Of a stretch of 32,065 nucleotides of DNA, positions 6,811 through 14,704 are shown in pieces. Numbering within the stretch: position 1 is the stretch's first letter; each line of letters begins with the position of its first letter. The DNA comes from Spirochaetaceae bacterium (GTDB taxonomy: Bacteria; Spirochaetota; Spirochaetia; DSM-27196; PWMO01), in contig REDM01000204.1 in NCBI GenBank assembly GCA_007693485.1, positions 1 to 32,065 on the forward strand, in the 5' to 3' direction. The notes beneath the pieces are model-generated. The model had not been told where the DNA came from and did no database searches. It saw only the letters and a list, made by a program, of their open reading frames with translations. The position numbers were made by a program, and so were the translations under genes.

Positions 6811-7590
6811 TCAGGAGCTGTGAAGATTCAAGATGGCGCGGTGCACCTCGGGAGATGCGGCAATCAGGTTGTCTCCCAACGGTTCGCGTGTTCCGGCAAA
6901 ACTGGTGGCAACGCCTCCGGCTTCCTCGATGATCGGGTAGAGCGGCGCGACATCCCAGGCGGACATCACCGGGTCCAGGCACGCGTCCGCGCGCCCGGTG
7001 GCAACCAGCAGGTATCCGTGGGCATCGGCCCACGTTCGCATGGCACCGATACCCGAAAGCAAGGCTGTGGTGAAAGCAGGTTTTCGCCGCGCGAGATCGG
7101 CCGGGTCACAGGTCTGAACCCACGCGGCGCTGAGCGCTACTCCGGTTCGCACCCGGGTGGGATTGCCGTTGTAAAAACAGCCTCCTCCGGTGAAAGCCCA
7201 TACCGTCTCTTCCAGAATGGGGTTGTGGATCACCCCCACCAGGGGAACCCCGTCGTACGCCAGGGCGATCAATTGCGTATAGAGGGGAATCCCGTGAATG
7301 AACGACTTGGTCCCGTCGATGGGATCGATGATCCAGCGCCACAGAGCGTCGGGCCGCTCCAGGCCGGCTTCCTCTCCGAGAATACCGTGGTCGGGAAACC
7401 GGGCGCTGATCAGAGCGCGCATGGCGCGCTCGGTCTCGCGGTCGGCGACCGTGACCGGCGAATCATCGGCCTTGGTCTCTACCGGGACGCCGGTGCGAAA
7501 GTAGCGCGTGCTGACGGTTCCCGCTTCGCGCGCCACTTCAACGGCAAACGCCGTGTAGCGCTCGAGTTCTGCAGCTGCCTGATGGGTCAT
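6811..7590 (-). CDS. hisN: Inositol-monophosphatase-family phosphatase, probably HisN-type histidinol-phosphatase
   Basis: 259 aa, the usual size for this Mg2+-dependent, Li+-sensitive phosphatase family. All signature motifs are visible: GEEAG (E73/E74), WIIDPIDGTKSF (D89, D92 as metal ligands; T94 next to the active site) and AWDVAPL (D213), followed by EEAGG. The sequence is closer in feel to HisN histidinol-phosphatases than to SuhB, but substrate cannot be decided by eye; inositol-1-phosphate or PAP are alternatives. No other histidine-biosynthesis gene is nearby. The ATG at 7590 has a GGGGAAGTGAG ribosome site close upstream. It follows smpB by 28 bases and is probably the last gene of the SUMF1-like/smpB operon. 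Confidence 0.9.
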   Translation of the reverse strand: MTHQAAAELERYTAFAVEVAREAGTVSTRYFRTGVPVETKADDSPVTVADRETERAMRALISARFPDHGILGEEAGLERPDALWRWIIDPIDGTKSFIHGIPLYTQLIALAYDGVPLVGVIHNPILEETVWAFTGGGCFYNGNPTRVRTGVALSAAWVQTCDPADLARRKPAFTTALLSGIGAMRTWADAHGYLLVATGRADACLDPVMSAWDVAPLYPIIEEAGGVATSFAGTREPLGDNLIAASPEVHRAILNLHSS

Positions 7591-7618
7591 CTCACTTCCC
7601 CTTTATTTTTTTCGGACG

Positions 7619-8086
7619 TCATGATCGAATTCGGATTTCGCGATCGACCTCGCGTCGTTGATCGCGTTCCTTGATGCCTTCGCGCTTGTCGTAGTTCTTC
7701 TTTCCGCGACAGACCCCGAGTTCGATCTTGATCCGTCCGCCCTTGAGGTAGATGGTCAGCGGAATCAGGGTAAACCCGCGCTCGTCCACTTTTCGTCGGA
7801 GCTTCGCGATCTCTCGGCGGTGCGCGAGCAGTTTTCGCTCGCGAAGCGGCTCGTGATTAAACAGATTCCCGTGCGAATACTCGCTGATGTGAAGGCCGAT
7901 GAGCCAGAGTTCGTTATTGCGAATGCGACCGTACGCGTCCGAAAAGGAGAATTTGTTGGCGCGTATCGACTTCACCTCGGTTCCGGTGAGCACAACGCCG
8001 CACTCCAGTGTCTCATCAACCGCGTAGTCGTAAAAGGCGCGGCGGTTTCGCCCAAGCTGTTTTGTTGCACTCTTGTCTACGGCCAC
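7619..8086 (-). CDS. smpB: SsrA-binding protein SmpB
   Basis: 155 aa. It has the SmpB hallmarks: NRRAFYDYAVDETLECG, the near-invariant LTGTEVKSIR, SFSDAY, LHISEY and HEPLRERKLL, then a basic C-terminal tail (KKNYDKREGIKERDQRREV) that enters the mRNA channel of stalled ribosomes. It binds tmRNA and brings it to the A site. Start is GTG at 8086; its ribosome site GGTGGAG overlaps the end of the upstream gene (only 5 bases separate stop and start), so translation is probably coupled. ssrA lies 1.5 kb downstream on the same strand under its own promoter. Confidence 0.97.
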   Translation of the reverse strand: MAVDKSATKQLGRNRRAFYDYAVDETLECGVVLTGTEVKSIRANKFSFSDAYGRIRNNELWLIGLHISEYSHGNLFNHEPLRERKLLAHRREIAKLRRKVDERGFTLIPLTIYLKGGRIKIELGVCRGKKNYDKREGIKERDQRREVDREIRIRS

Positions 8087-8091
8087 AACTG

Positions 8092-9726
8092 CTACTCCAC
8101 CCGCGAGAGCACGGGACGAAACCCCAGAAACGGGGTCGCCCAGTGGGGCGGTTGGGACCCGCGGGTTGTAGCGCGGACCGCCTGCGTGCTGTTAGCCCAG
8201 GAGCCGCCGCGCACCGAGCGTTCGGACGCGGCTACGCGTTCCATTCCGTAGGGGGAGTGAGGATGCGAACGGACCAGATAGTCAGCCGGACGGAAGCTGC
8301 CGTGCATCCACTGCCAGACGTTACCCAGCAGGTCCGTAATGCCAAACTGGCCTCCAGGAAAGCTGTTGATCGGGTAGGCTTCGTTCTGCCCGCCGCGACG
8401 GAATCCGGCCTCAAGGCCCGCAGAGCCGTTTGCTTCAACCGCCCACTCGTATTCCTCTTCAAACGGCAGGCGTGCCCGGTACCCTGCGAGGGCCGCCGGA
8501 AGACGCTGATTCAGCCATTCGAGATAAGCCTGAGCGGCGTACCAGGAAACCTCGGTGGCGGGGAGCCGGCCGTCGCCGGGATCGGTGGAAAAGCCCCAGC
8601 TTCGAAGGTAGTCGCCCGTGGCGAGCCCCGCGTTCACGAGCGTGTCTCGCTCGGATTCACGCCAGGCGGGCACATCCGCGAGAAACGCGCGAAACTGGGC
8701 GCGGGTTACGGGGGTGCTCTGAATGTAGAACTCCGACACCGAGACCACGTGCGGGCGGTCCAACTCGACCGCGGATCCGTTCAGTCCCATGACGAAGGTC
8801 CCGCCGGATAGGTGAATGAAGGATGCACCGCCAACCGTGACACGCCCGCGGCTCGACACGTCCGGCCCCGCCTCGGTGGTGAATGGAAGGAAACGCGTTG
8901 TCTGCTCTTCTGTCGACAACCGATACCAGGGTGATGAACGCACCTCGTCGGCAAGCGAACCGCGCCGGCTGTCGCCTCCGGCGCCCGCAGTGGCCGCCGC
9001 AGCGAGGGTTGGAAGGTTGGGTGCCGCGTCGGCGAGGGTCACCATCCGCGCGAACATCTCCAGGATGTGAGATGGGGCCGATGCCTGGCCCTGCGACGAA
9101 GCCAGGGCCGACGCCCGCAGATAGTCGCGCAGCAGCGCGTCGGATCGGACATCCGCGCGGGCCGAGTCCAGGAGTGGCGGCGCGTGTACGGCCAGAGCAG
9201 CGGGATCGGCGGCCAGGTCGGCGACCGCATCCGACAGCACCCACGGAAACTGGTACTGCGCGCTCGCAGCACCGATGGTCGCCCACGCCGAAAATTCGCG
9301 GGCAGCGCGATCGCGGATAGCCGCCGGATCTACGGGAACCAACCGCTGGTGAATGGATACGCGCGCGGGAAAAAAGCGGCTTGCGATGAGGCGGTTGGGC
9401 ACCCGAACCGCCAGTTCTTCCACGCCAAATGAGGGGCGTTGCAGGATGATCGTTCGCGCCCCGGCGGGCACAAAGACCTCAATCGGAGTGTGTCCGATCC
9501 GTTGGCCGTCAACCAGTACGGACGCCCCGGGGGGGGCACTCTGTACGGTTACCATCGCGCCGGGCGACCGAAGCCCGGGGAGGAAGAGCACCACAAACAG
9601 CACGATGAAAACAATGGCACCGTAGAGCACGGGCAGCCAGGTCCGAGGCGGAACCCCGAAGAGTGAAGGAAGGCTGACCGGATCAACGGTCACGGGGGGC
9701 GGAGGCGTTTTGCGGGGTTTTGCCAT
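8092..9726 (-). CDS. Membrane-anchored SUMF1/FGE-sulfatase-fold protein with PEGA domain, no cysteines
   Basis: 544 aa. Order: short Pro-rich cytosolic tail; one TM segment (about 31-50); a PEGA domain (VTVQSAPPGASVLVDGQRIG ... GHTPIEVFVPAGARTI, about 58-95); a helical Ala-rich middle part; a C-terminal SUMF1/formylglycine-generating-enzyme fold. That fold is marked by GGTFVMG, PVTRAQFRAFL, PATEVSWYAAQAYLEWLN, RLPFEEEYEWA, GNVWQWM, RGGSWAN and LGFRPVL. True FGE enzymes use a Cys pair near the C-terminus; here the equivalent region is RGGSWANSTQAVRATTRGS, and the whole protein contains no cysteine. It is therefore unlikely to make formylglycine and more likely a binding or structural member facing the periplasm. 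The ATG at 9726 has no Shine-Dalgarno but sits 10 bases after a strong -10. smpB follows 5 bases downstream. Confidence 0.9.
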   Translation of the reverse strand: MAKPRKTPPPPVTVDPVSLPSLFGVPPRTWLPVLYGAIVFIVLFVVLFLPGLRSPGAMVTVQSAPPGASVLVDGQRIGHTPIEVFVPAGARTIILQRPSFGVEELAVRVPNRLIASRFFPARVSIHQRLVPVDPAAIRDRAAREFSAWATIGAASAQYQFPWVLSDAVADLAADPAALAVHAPPLLDSARADVRSDALLRDYLRASALASSQGQASAPSHILEMFARMVTLADAAPNLPTLAAAATAGAGGDSRRGSLADEVRSSPWYRLSTEEQTTRFLPFTTEAGPDVSSRGRVTVGGASFIHLSGGTFVMGLNGSAVELDRPHVVSVSEFYIQSTPVTRAQFRAFLADVPAWRESERDTLVNAGLATGDYLRSWGFSTDPGDGRLPATEVSWYAAQAYLEWLNQRLPAALAGYRARLPFEEEYEWAVEANGSAGLEAGFRRGGQNEAYPINSFPGGQFGITDLLGNVWQWMHGSFRPADYLVRSHPHSPYGMERVAASERSVRGGSWANSTQAVRATTRGSQPPHWATPFLGFRPVLSRVE

Positions 9727-9736
9727 ACGTTCTGCG

Positions 9737-9766
9737 AGTATACGGAGGGCCTCGGCGCCTTGTCAA
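9737..9766 (-). promoter_or_regulatory. Strong sigma-70-type promoter, probably giving a leaderless mRNA for the SUMF1/PEGA-smpB operon
   Basis: Minus strand TTGACA (9766-9761), 18-base spacer, TATACT (9742-9737). Just 10 bases lie between the -10 box and the ATG at 9726, so the predicted leader is only about 3-5 bases. The -35 is perfect and the -10 matches 5 of 6. Confidence 0.75.
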
Positions 9767-9789
9767 TGTTTCGAGATTCGTGATAGCGT
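9760..9789 (+). promoter_or_regulatory. Divergent promoter of the signal peptidase genes, sharing its -35
   Basis: TTGTCA (9760-9765), 18-base spacer, TAGCGT (9784-9789) preceded by TG in extended -10 position (TGATAGCGT). The ATG at 9798 is 8 bases beyond the -10. The -35 overlaps the oppositely oriented TTGACA of the minus-strand promoter by five bases. The same TGnTAGCGT box occurs before yebC. Confidence 0.5.
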
Positions 9790-9797
9790 CGCCCCAC

Positions 9798-10772
9798 ATG
9801 GCCGACCGAGACTGGCGAGACCGCGTGGTCTCCGCCACCGAATCACTACTGACGTGGCGCAACCGCCGGCGGTCCACCCGCCGGGAGAAGCAGAAACAGA
9901 AGAACCAGATCGTCGACTGGATCGAGGCCTTTGTCTGGGCGGCCTGCGTGGTGCTGTTGATCAACCAGTACCTGCTGCAGGCGTATCAGATTCCCTCGGG
10001 GTCGATGATCGATACTCTGCTCGAGCAGGACCGTATCTTTGTCAACAAGCTGGTCTACGGGCCCGAGCTGCTTCCCGGTCTGTTCAAAATGCCGGGTTTC
10101 GCGGAACCTCAGCGGAACGAAGTGGTCATTTTTGAGAATCCCTCCTACATCGGACGCGGGACGGCGTTCAATATCCTTCAACGCGTGATCTACATGATCA
10201 CGCTCTCGATGGTCGACATCGACCGCGATGAGTTTGGACAGCCGCGCGCGCACTTTCTGATCAAGCGGGCTGTGGGGGTCGATCACGACCGGTTCCGTGC
10301 GCGAGATGGCGTGATCGAGATTCTTCCGCGGGGAGAATCCTCATGGATGACCGAAGCGGAGTTCCAGCAACTCGCGGGAATCGAGTATCGGCTGAGGCGG
10401 ATTGTGGATCCGCTCGATTATCCGCTGTTCAGCGAAGCGGGCAGGGAGATCGCTCTGCAGGATCTCTCGCTCTCTACCGACGGGAACGCCCTCCGCCGTC
10501 TTCAGGGTTTTTCTTTTCCCGATTCATACCATATCGATACGGTACGCACGGGTACCCTTTATGCGGCGCAACCGCACAACCGACGGCTTGCCGCCCGCAA
10601 TGCGGTGTTTGAGCGTGGCTGGTACATTCCGGAGAACCGGATGCTCCTGCTGGGCGACAATCGCGATAACTCCCGTGACGGCCGCCACTTCGGTCCCGTG
10701 CACTCCAACCGCGTACTCGGGCGCGCGATGTTCAAGTATTGGCCGATCGCCCGGATTGGGCGGATTCTCTGA
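9798..10772 (+). CDS. lepB: Type I signal peptidase (complete catalytic dyad)
   Basis: 324 aa. It cleaves signal peptides from exported proteins at the outer face of the inner membrane. A charged N-terminal tail (MADRDWRDRV) is followed by one TM segment (about 42-60). The catalytic Ser is S69 in IPSGSM, the general-base Lys is K156 in FLIKRAVGV, and box E is GDNRDNSRDGRHFG (286-299). A long insert of about 110 residues separates the Lys box from box E. I chose ATG 9798 rather than the in-frame 9720 start because the extra residues would cover the promoter. No Shine-Dalgarno is visible, which fits a leaderless message. The stop overlaps the next start by one base (TGATG). Confidence 0.93.
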   Translation: MADRDWRDRVVSATESLLTWRNRRRSTRREKQKQKNQIVDWIEAFVWAACVVLLINQYLLQAYQIPSGSMIDTLLEQDRIFVNKLVYGPELLPGLFKMPGFAEPQRNEVVIFENPSYIGRGTAFNILQRVIYMITLSMVDIDRDEFGQPRAHFLIKRAVGVDHDRFRARDGVIEILPRGESSWMTEAEFQQLAGIEYRLRRIVDPLDYPLFSEAGREIALQDLSLSTDGNALRRLQGFSFPDSYHIDTVRTGTLYAAQPHNRRLAARNAVFERGWYIPENRMLLLGDNRDNSRDGRHFGPVHSNRVLGRAMFKYWPIARIGRIL

Positions 10773-11536
10773 TGCCATTCTCAACATCCCGGTCTCGACG
10801 GTACGCGCTGACTCGAGACCGAGACCATCGCCGGCGGCTTCCCGCGCCGGTTCGGCTGGTGCTGCTGGGTTTCATCGGCTACCTTCTTGTCACTACCGTT
10901 CTGCTGCAGAGTCTGCACATCGAGTCGACGTCCATGGAACCGACCTTCGCCCCGGGCGAGCGCGTCTTTGCCTCACCGTTGGGGTACGGGGCGCGCATCC
11001 CGCTGATCGGGCTTCGTACTCCCACAACGCGCACTCCGCAACGCGGCGACCTGGTTGTTGTTGCCTCACCGCTGGCGGTGCAGCCGGGAGCCTTGGCTCG
11101 GTTTTTGGACCCCGTGGTGCGCTTTTTCACCGGAAATCACCGATCGCTGGAGAGACACGGGGTTCCCGACTGGGCGGGCCCCTTTGTCGTTCGCCGGGTG
11201 ATAGCGGTTCCAGGAGACCGGGTCGAGGTGATCGATCACATGGCGAGGGTTACGCCGGAAGGATCGGTTCAGCCATCCGCCGAGATCGACCTTGCGCCGT
11301 TTCGGTACACACTTTCGCTGCCCCGGTCGCCGGTTGTGGAGGCGGATCCGCGCCTGCCGTTTCTTGGGAGAATGGACCCCATCACCCTCGGTGACGGTGA
11401 GTACTTCGTAATGGGCGATCACCGTGGGGTAGCGGTGGATTCGCGTCACACCGGACCGGTCGCTCATGAGCAGATCGTGTCGCGCATCGTGTTTCGATAC
11501 TGGCCGCTGCGCCGTTTTGGTGTCCCCTCCAGCTGA
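10772..11536 (+). CDS. Second type I signal peptidase homologue, catalytic Lys replaced by Arg
   Basis: 254 aa; an S26-family protein directly coupled to lepB. It has an N-terminal basic segment, a TM helix (about 28-46), the Ser box STSMEPTF with S54, the conserved RGDLVVV and VPGDRVEV motifs, and a box E-like MGDHRGVAVDSRHTGPV. At the position of the general-base lysine (normally I-K-R-x-x-G-L-P-G-D) the sequence is VVRRVIAVPGD, so R141 replaces Lys; box E has H in place of the usual N. It may be inactive, regulatory, or use another base. The ATG at 10772 overlaps the lepB stop; the upstream in-frame ATG at 10739 lies inside lepB and is less likely. Borrelia also carries tandem signal peptidase genes (from memory, BB0030/BB0031). 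Confidence 0.85.
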   Translation: MPFSTSRSRRYALTRDRDHRRRLPAPVRLVLLGFIGYLLVTTVLLQSLHIESTSMEPTFAPGERVFASPLGYGARIPLIGLRTPTTRTPQRGDLVVVASPLAVQPGALARFLDPVVRFFTGNHRSLERHGVPDWAGPFVVRRVIAVPGDRVEVIDHMARVTPEGSVQPSAEIDLAPFRYTLSLPRSPVVEADPRLPFLGRMDPITLGDGEYFVMGDHRGVAVDSRHTGPVAHEQIVSRIVFRYWPLRRFGVPSS

Positions 11537-11576
11537 CGCGGAGCGCGACGCACCCGCCGGCTGCGCCCCGTCGCCT

Positions 11577-12782
11577 ATGTCGAGTACCGTTCTCCCGCCG
11601 CCCTCCATCGGCGTTTACGTTCACATCCCGTGGTGTCGCAGCAAATGTGCCTACTGCGCCTTTGTGTCTCAGCCTTTGTGTCACCGACTCGACGTCGAGA
11701 CCGATCCGATTATCGATTCGGTACTGAGCTCCACTGTTGAGCTGCTGGAGCGCAGGCTTGAGCTTCTGGGCAGCCCGAGGGTGACCACCGTGTACGTCGG
11801 AGGTGGCACGCCGACTGCGCTGGGCGTGCGCCGTCTCAATTGGCTCTTCGGCGCGATCCGCGGCATGATGGGCGAGGCAGATGGGGTGGAGTGGAGTGTG
11901 GAAGCTAATCCCCACTCACTCGATTCGGAAACCATCGCCGTGTGCGGTAGACACGGCGTGACGCGAATCAGTGTGGGGGTTCAGAGTTTTCTGCCCCGGA
12001 TCCTTGATTCGCTTGGACGCGAACCGGCGGACAACCTCACCGAGGTTCTCGACAGCGTGAAGCGGGCACAGGCGAGCAGCCGTGGCACGGATCGTCCCAT
12101 GGCCTGGTCGCTGGACCTCATCACCGGCGTGCTCGACATGTCCCTGCTTGAAGCGATCGACGACGCCGAACGGGCGGTAGCGTTGGCACCGGACCACATC
12201 AGTCTGTACGATCTCTCGGTGGAGTCGGGCACACCGCTCGCTCGTCGGCTTGGGTCTCGGGCGGGGCGGCGTTTCGCCGACCGTGCCGCGGAAGTGAGCG
12301 CGGCGGCGCGGCGCGTCCTGATCGACGTGGGGTACCATCGCTACGAGGTCTCGGCGTTCAGTCGCCCCGGCGGGGAGTGCCGCCATAATCGGGGGTACTG
12401 GCGAATGCAGCCCTTTGTGGGCGTGGGGCCGTCCGCGGTATCTTCGCTGCCGGCTCGAGACGGCGGAATCGTGCGGTTTACCGACCCGCCGGCGATCAAC
12501 GATTTTCTCGGGTTGCGCGAACCGTGGGGCGCGGGCGAAGCCGTTGCGGCGTCCCGGGCGGCGTTTGAACGGGCCATGATGGGCCTCCGCACCGATGAGG
12601 GAATTAATCTGGCCGGTCTTCCGCCCGCCACGATCGATAAATGGGTTATCGAGGGCCTGGCCCGGATTTGCAACGGAAGCATGGTCGTGATGACCGATGC
12701 GGGCTGGGAGCGCCTGGACGTCTGTCTGCGCGAACTCGCCGACGCGTGGGGTGATGCCGGGCCGCAACCCGGCGCGTCTTGA
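11577..12782 (+). CDS. hemW: HemW-like radical SAM protein (heme chaperone)
   Basis: 401 aa. The radical-SAM cluster motif is HIPWCRSKCAYCAF (C20, C24, C27). The residue after the third Cys plus one is F, as in HemW; genuine coproporphyrinogen dehydrogenase HemN has a fourth Cys there. Further landmarks are YVGGGTPTAL (SAM/GGGTP motif), EANPHSL, GVTRISVGVQSF, SLDLITGV and DHISLYDLSVESGTPL. HemW proteins insert heme into respiratory proteins. Start ATG 11577 is chosen because it places IGVYVHIPWC ten residues in; a longer frame from 11466 overlaps the signal peptidase gene. No clear ribosome site. It is 40 bases after the preceding gene and probably in the same transcript. Confidence 0.9.
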   Translation: MSSTVLPPPSIGVYVHIPWCRSKCAYCAFVSQPLCHRLDVETDPIIDSVLSSTVELLERRLELLGSPRVTTVYVGGGTPTALGVRRLNWLFGAIRGMMGEADGVEWSVEANPHSLDSETIAVCGRHGVTRISVGVQSFLPRILDSLGREPADNLTEVLDSVKRAQASSRGTDRPMAWSLDLITGVLDMSLLEAIDDAERAVALAPDHISLYDLSVESGTPLARRLGSRAGRRFADRAAEVSAAARRVLIDVGYHRYEVSAFSRPGGECRHNRGYWRMQPFVGVGPSAVSSLPARDGGIVRFTDPPAINDFLGLREPWGAGEAVAASRAAFERAMMGLRTDEGINLAGLPPATIDKWVIEGLARICNGSMVVMTDAGWERLDVCLRELADAWGDAGPQPGAS

Positions 12783-12808
12783 CAGCGATTCGGCCGCGGT
12801 GGTAGCGT
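12779..12808 (+). promoter_or_regulatory. Promoter of the yebC-ruvCAB-queA operon
   Basis: TTGACA (12779-12784, overlapping the hemW stop codon), 18-base spacer, TAGCGT (12803-12808) with an extended -10 TG (TGGTAGCGT). The leader to yebC is about 30 bases and ends in GAGAGAGG. A GATAAT at 12817-12822 is an alternative -10 but has no matching -35. Confidence 0.5.
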
Positions 12809-12845
12809 TATCTGGCGATAATCCTGCACAGAGAGAGGCGTATTC

Positions 12846-13589
12846 ATGTCAGGCCACAGTAAATGGGCGACGATCCGGCACAAGAAGGGCGCCGCCGACG
12901 CCAAACGGGGCAAGGTCTTTACCAAGATCATCAAGGAAATAACGATCGCCGCGCGGCTCGGCGGTGGTGATCCCGATATCAATCCGCGACTTCGAACCGC
13001 CATCATGAAGGCGAAGCTCGCCAATATGCCCAAGGACAACGTCGAGCGCGGTATCAAAAAAGGAACCGGAGAACTCGAGGGCGTCGACTACATGGAGATC
13101 ACGTACGAAGGGTACGGTCCCGGCGGGGTCGCGATTCTGGTCGATGCGCTTACCGACAACAAAAATCGCACCGCGGCGGACGTGCGCAACATTTTTTCCA
13201 AGGGTGGTGGAAACCTTGGCGAAACCGGATGCGTGAACTACCTGTTTCAGCGACGCGGCGTGATCAACTACTCCACCGAGCAGTACACCGAAGACCAGAT
13301 TCTCGAGCAGGCGCTGGAAGCCGGAGCGGACGACGTCACCACCGAGGGCGACATCATCGAAGTAACCTGCCGACCGGAAGAGTTTGACTCCGTGGTTACC
13401 GCGATGCAGGAAGCCGGCTTCGAGCACACCGACGCCTCACTCCAGATGGTGCCCGACGCCTCGGTCTCGCTTGATGCCGATGGAACGCGGAAGGCGCTGA
13501 AGATGATCGAGGCACTCGACGATCACGACGACGTACAGGAAGTCTACTCCAACATCGACATCCCGGACGACTTCGATCCGGACGCCTGA
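12846..13589 (+). CDS. yebC: YebC/PmpR/TACO1-family protein
   Basis: 247 aa, typical length. The N-terminus [20 protein letters not shown] is a near-perfect family signature; KANMPKDN-like ([15 protein letters not shown]), YEGYGPGG and [11 protein letters not shown] follow. Members were long annotated as transcriptional regulators; more recent work ties the family to translation of difficult stretches such as polyproline. The ribosome site GAGAGAGG lies 5-10 bases before ATG. Being placed directly before ruvC is a common bacterial arrangement. First gene of the five-gene operon. Confidence 0.97.
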   Translation: MSGHSKWATIRHKKGAADAKRGKVFTKIIKEITIAARLGGGDPDINPRLRTAIMKAKLANMPKDNVERGIKKGTGELEGVDYMEITYEGYGPGGVAILVDALTDNKNRTAADVRNIFSKGGGNLGETGCVNYLFQRRGVINYSTEQYTEDQILEQALEAGADDVTTEGDIIEVTCRPEEFDSVVTAMQEAGFEHTDASLQMVPDASVSLDADGTRKALKMIEALDDHDDVQEVYSNIDIPDDFDPDA

Positions 13590-13598
13590 CGCCAGGTC

Positions 13599-14090
13599 AT
13601 GGAGGTGATCCTGGGGATTGATCCCGGCCTCGCCGAGACCGGGTATGGTCTCATTTCAGTGCAGGGGAGCCGGTATCACCACCTCGAGCACGGCGTCATT
13701 CGTACCAGCGCCGGTACCAGCGCCGGCAGCCGTTTGCTTCTGCTCTATGATCGGCTTGCCGCTCTGGTAGAAGAGCATCGTCCCCGTTCGGCCGGTGTGG
13801 AGAGCCTCTACTTTGCGCGGAACGTATCCAGCGCGATTCCAGTTGCGCAGGCACGGGGCGTGATTCTGTTACTGTTACACCGATACGGGGTTGAGGCGGG
13901 AGAGTATCCTCCCCAGGCGATCAAACAGGCCATTGTTGGTGAGGGCCGGGCGGAGAAACATCAGGTGCAGGAGCTGGTACGGATTCTGCTGGGCCTTGAA
14001 GTGGTCCCGCGACCCGACCACGCTGCCGACGCGCTCGCGGCGGCCATCTGCCACTACAATTCGCGCGCAGTACGGGGGATTTCGTGCTGA
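13599..14090 (+). CDS. ruvC: Holliday junction resolvase RuvC
   Basis: 163 aa. Structure-specific endonuclease that resolves Holliday junctions together with RuvAB. The catalytic acidic set is visible: D8 in GIDPGLAETGYG, E68 in GVESLYF, and PDHAADALAAAICH with H141 and D144. The His variant of the third ligand is known from Thermus RuvC. ATG at 13599 is 9 bases after the yebC stop; the frame overlaps ruvA by 7 bases. Confidence 0.97.
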   Translation: MEVILGIDPGLAETGYGLISVQGSRYHHLEHGVIRTSAGTSAGSRLLLLYDRLAALVEEHRPRSAGVESLYFARNVSSAIPVAQARGVILLLLHRYGVEAGEYPPQAIKQAIVGEGRAEKHQVQELVRILLGLEVVPRPDHAADALAAAICHYNSRAVRGISC

Positions 14091-14668
14091 ACAGCCTGAC
14101 CGGAGCGGTCACCGAAACCACCGCCCACGGCGTTCGCCTGCAAACCGGCGGGGTCGAGTGGGATCTGGAAACCACGGCACAGACGATTGCCGCGTGCGCG
14201 GGAGCGCGCGAGCCGATGCGGCTCTTTGTATACCTCCTTCATCGTGAAGATGTGATGAAGCTCTTTGGATTTGTCTCAATTGCTGAACGGGCGCTTTTTC
14301 TGGAACTGATGAAGGTCAGCGGCATCGGCCCCAAACAGGCGCTGCGCATTCTCTCGGCAGCCGGAACCGAACGGCTCCCGCTCATTCTTGAGACCGGCGA
14401 CGTTGACGGCCTCGCGTCGCTTCCCGGCATCGGCAGGAAGACCGCGCAGAAGATTCTGGTTACGCTGCAGGGGAAGCTGACACTCGGTGACGAGCCGTCC
14501 GCGGCCGGTGAGATTGTCAGTGCCCTGATCGACATGGGGTTCGATCGCAAGGCAGCGCAGACCGCCGCAGCCGATGCCGAACGCGCCGTACTTGCCGCCG
14601 ACGTCCCCGCCGACGCACGGGAAGCCGAAATCCTGCGTCGGGCGATCATTGCGCTGAGTGCACGGTGA
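14084..14668 (+). CDS. ruvA: Holliday junction DNA helicase subunit RuvA
   Basis: 194 aa. It binds four-way junctions as a tetramer and loads RuvB. N-terminal OB-fold domain (LNSLTGAVTETTAHGV, then LFVYLLHREDVMKLFGF), two helix-hairpin-helix motifs (VSGIGPKQAL about 79-88 and LPGIGRKTAQKIL about 113-125) and a C-terminal UBA-like domain III that contacts RuvB (EIVSALIDMGFDRKAAQ). GTG start at 14084 overlaps the end of ruvC, with ACGGGGGA upstream as ribosome site. Confidence 0.97.
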   Translation: MLNSLTGAVTETTAHGVRLQTGGVEWDLETTAQTIAACAGAREPMRLFVYLLHREDVMKLFGFVSIAERALFLELMKVSGIGPKQALRILSAAGTERLPLILETGDVDGLASLPGIGRKTAQKILVTLQGKLTLGDEPSAAGEIVSALIDMGFDRKAAQTAAADAERAVLAADVPADAREAEILRRAIIALSAR

Positions 14669-14704
14669 GGCCGGCCAGGTGAGACCGATGGAGAACAGAC
14701 CTTC

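Noticed and set aside
8092..9726. Active formylglycine-generating enzyme for sulfatases
   Set aside because: The catalytic cysteines are absent and no sulfatase gene is nearby.
14024..14042. RuvC third metal ligand changed to His (PDHAADA)
   Set aside because: This His variant is a normal alternative, as in Thermus RuvC, so it is not an anomaly.
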